Assembly (NCBI GenBank): GCA_964456925.1
Contig: CAYWCX010000036.1
Location: 1 to 6,692, forward strand
Reading direction: 5' to 3'
DNA from: JBAZKK01 sp964456925
Lineage (GTDB): Bacteria > Omnitrophota > Gorgyraeia > Gygaellales > Profunditerraquicolaceae
Length of the DNA: 6,692 nt
In this document: piece by piece, positions 5,983 through 6,692 of the stretch
Layout of the letters: every line of letters starts with the position of its first letter
Position numbering within the stretch: the first letter of the stretch is position 1
Notes under the pieces: generated by a model
Told to the model about the DNA's origin: nothing
What the model saw: only the letters and a program-made list of their open reading frames with translations
Database searches by the model: none
Position numbers and translations under genes: made by a program

Positions 5983-6605
5983 TGAGACCGGAATTAGTAG
6001 TCGCCACTAAAAATAAAAAGAAACTCCGCGAAATTAAAGAGTTACTGGCGGGGTTAAATTTAAAAATAACATCCCTCACCGATTATAAAAAACCTCCGCG
6101 CATCGTCGAGAACGGCAAAACCTTCCGCGAGAACGCCGTTAAAAAGGCGTTAAAAGTTGCGCGCTTTAGCGGAAAACTCGCGATGGGAGAAGATTCCGGG
6201 CTTTGCGTGAAAGCTTTACGCGGCAGGCCGGGGGTATATTCCTCGCGCTTCTCAGGAAACGATAAAAGCGACCTCAAGAATAACCTGAAACTGCTGCGGA
6301 CATTGGGCGACTCGCCGCTTAAAAAAAGAAAGGCCTATTACGTCTGCGCCGTAGCCCTGGCAGACCCGGAGGGGCTTTTAGGGGTAGTAGAAGGCAAGTG
6401 TTCGGGCCTGATAGGATTTGAAATGCGGGGTAAGGCCGGATTTGGCTACGACCCTTTATTCATTATCCCCCGCTACAAGAAGACCTTTGCGCAGTTAGGG
6501 CTTGGCGTTAAACATAAAATGAGCCACCGCTTCCGCGCCCTGAAAAAATCCCGCAGGATTATAGAAAAATATATTGAGCAACATACAGGGAGTTGTTATA
6601 ATTAA
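5982..6605 (+). CDS. rdgB: XTP/dITP diphosphatase (RdgB/HAM1 family)
   Basis: House-cleaning pyrophosphatase that hydrolyses dITP, ITP and XTP to monophosphates, keeping deaminated purines out of DNA and RNA. It is 207 aa, normal for the family. Motifs in order: ATKNKKKLREIK (8-19, the TxNxxK nucleotide-binding start), ENGKTFRENA (43-52), EDSGL with the presumed catalytic Asp71, GRPGVYSSRF (81-90), GKAGFGYDPLF (150-160) and KHKMSHRFRAL (177-187). The usual KxxxSHR base-recognition block is complete. It overlaps rph by one nucleotide, and this rph-rdgB pairing is common in bacteria. The last dozen codons also hold the promoter for the downstream tRNA, which probably shapes the C-terminal CYN. 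Confidence 0.97.
   Translation: MRPELVVATKNKKKLREIKELLAGLNLKITSLTDYKKPPRIVENGKTFRENAVKKALKVARFSGKLAMGEDSGLCVKALRGRPGVYSSRFSGNDKSDLKNNLKLLRTLGDSPLKKRKAYYVCAVALADPEGLLGVVEGKCSGLIGFEMRGKAGFGYDPLFIIPRYKKTFAQLGLGVKHKMSHRFRALKKSRRIIEKYIEQHTGSCYN
6574..6602 (+). promoter_or_regulatory. Sigma70-type promoter for tRNA-Pro inside rdgB
   Basis: TTGAGC at 6574-6579 (4 of 6 match to TTGACA), a 17-nt spacer, then a perfect TATAAT at 6597-6602 preceded by the extended -10 TGT (6594-6596). Transcription would start near 6608-6610, some 5-7 nt before the mature tRNA 5' end. The motif lies in the last codons and up to the stop of rdgB. Promoter call is from sequence match only. Confidence 0.7.
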
Positions 6606-6614
6606 AGGATTAAG

Positions 6615-6692
6615 CGGGGCGTGGCTCAGTTTGGCTAGAGCGCTTGCTTTGGGAGCAAGAGGTCGACAGTTCAAGTCTGTCCGCCCCGACCA
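6615..6692 (+). tRNA. tRNA-Pro (anticodon UGG)
   Basis: 78 nt with a full cloverleaf. The acceptor stem CGGGGCG (6615-6621) pairs perfectly with CGCCCCG (6682-6688). The D stem is GCTC/GAGC, closed by G6624-C6641 and neighbours. The anticodon stem is CTTGC/GCAAG (6643-6647, 6655-6659) around loop TTTGGGA with anticodon TGG at 6650-6652. The T stem is GACAG/CTGTC with loop TTCAAGT (6670-6676). Discriminator A6689 is followed by an encoded CCA that ends at the last base of the window. C1-G72, A73 and G37 are the usual bacterial proline identity features and agree with the anticodon. UGG can read all or most CCN codons. It lies 9 nt after rdgB and could be both co-transcribed with it and made from its own promoter. 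Confidence 0.97.

Overview
This 6.7 kb window is a dense, one-directional block of bacterial housekeeping and cofactor genes. All ten protein genes and one tRNA lie on the + strand, and the only stretch between them longer than about 20 nt is 57 nt. The gene set (peptidoglycan amidase with a stalk-type domain, two-subunit class I fumarase, full queDCEF set, CCA-encoding tRNA) fits an anaerobic or fermentative Gram-negative-like bacterium. My best guess is a candidate-phylum organism of the Omnitrophota kind, judged from overall protein style and from a GCCTGCC...GGCAGGC palindrome of a sort I remember from such genomes. That assignment is inference and not secure.

Layout. 1-956: 3' part of a secreted or periplasmic N-acetylmuramoyl-L-alanine amidase, cut by the window edge. 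953-1750: glutamate racemase murI, overlapping the amidase stop by 4 nt. 1743-3850: queD, queC, queE, queF, which carry 7,8-dihydroneopterin triphosphate through to preQ1, the free-base precursor of queuosine. 3851-3907: short gap holding a hairpin flanked by a 9-bp direct repeat. 3908-5248: alpha and beta subunits of a [4Fe-4S] class I fumarate hydratase. 5266-5982: RNase PH. 5982-6605: RdgB/HAM1 XTP/dITP diphosphatase, overlapping rph by 1 nt. 6615-6692: tRNA-Pro(UGG), complete to its encoded CCA at the last base of the window, with a good sigma70-type promoter inside the end of rdgB.

How they work together. Amidase and MurI belong to cell-wall remodelling and D-glutamate supply. The four que genes are an almost complete preQ1 module; only GTP cyclohydrolase I (folE) and the later tgt/queA/queG or queH steps are missing here. 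Fumarase serves the TCA cycle or the reductive C4 branch. Rph and RdgB handle tRNA 3' trimming and nucleotide-pool cleaning. The murI and rph-rdgB neighbourhood resembles that of Bacillus, so the que and fum blocks look like modules placed between them.

I found no new defence, mobile or biosynthetic system. The items most worth a second look are the palindrome at the start of queC, the small hairpin/direct-repeat element before the fumarase genes, and the promoter embedded in rdgB.
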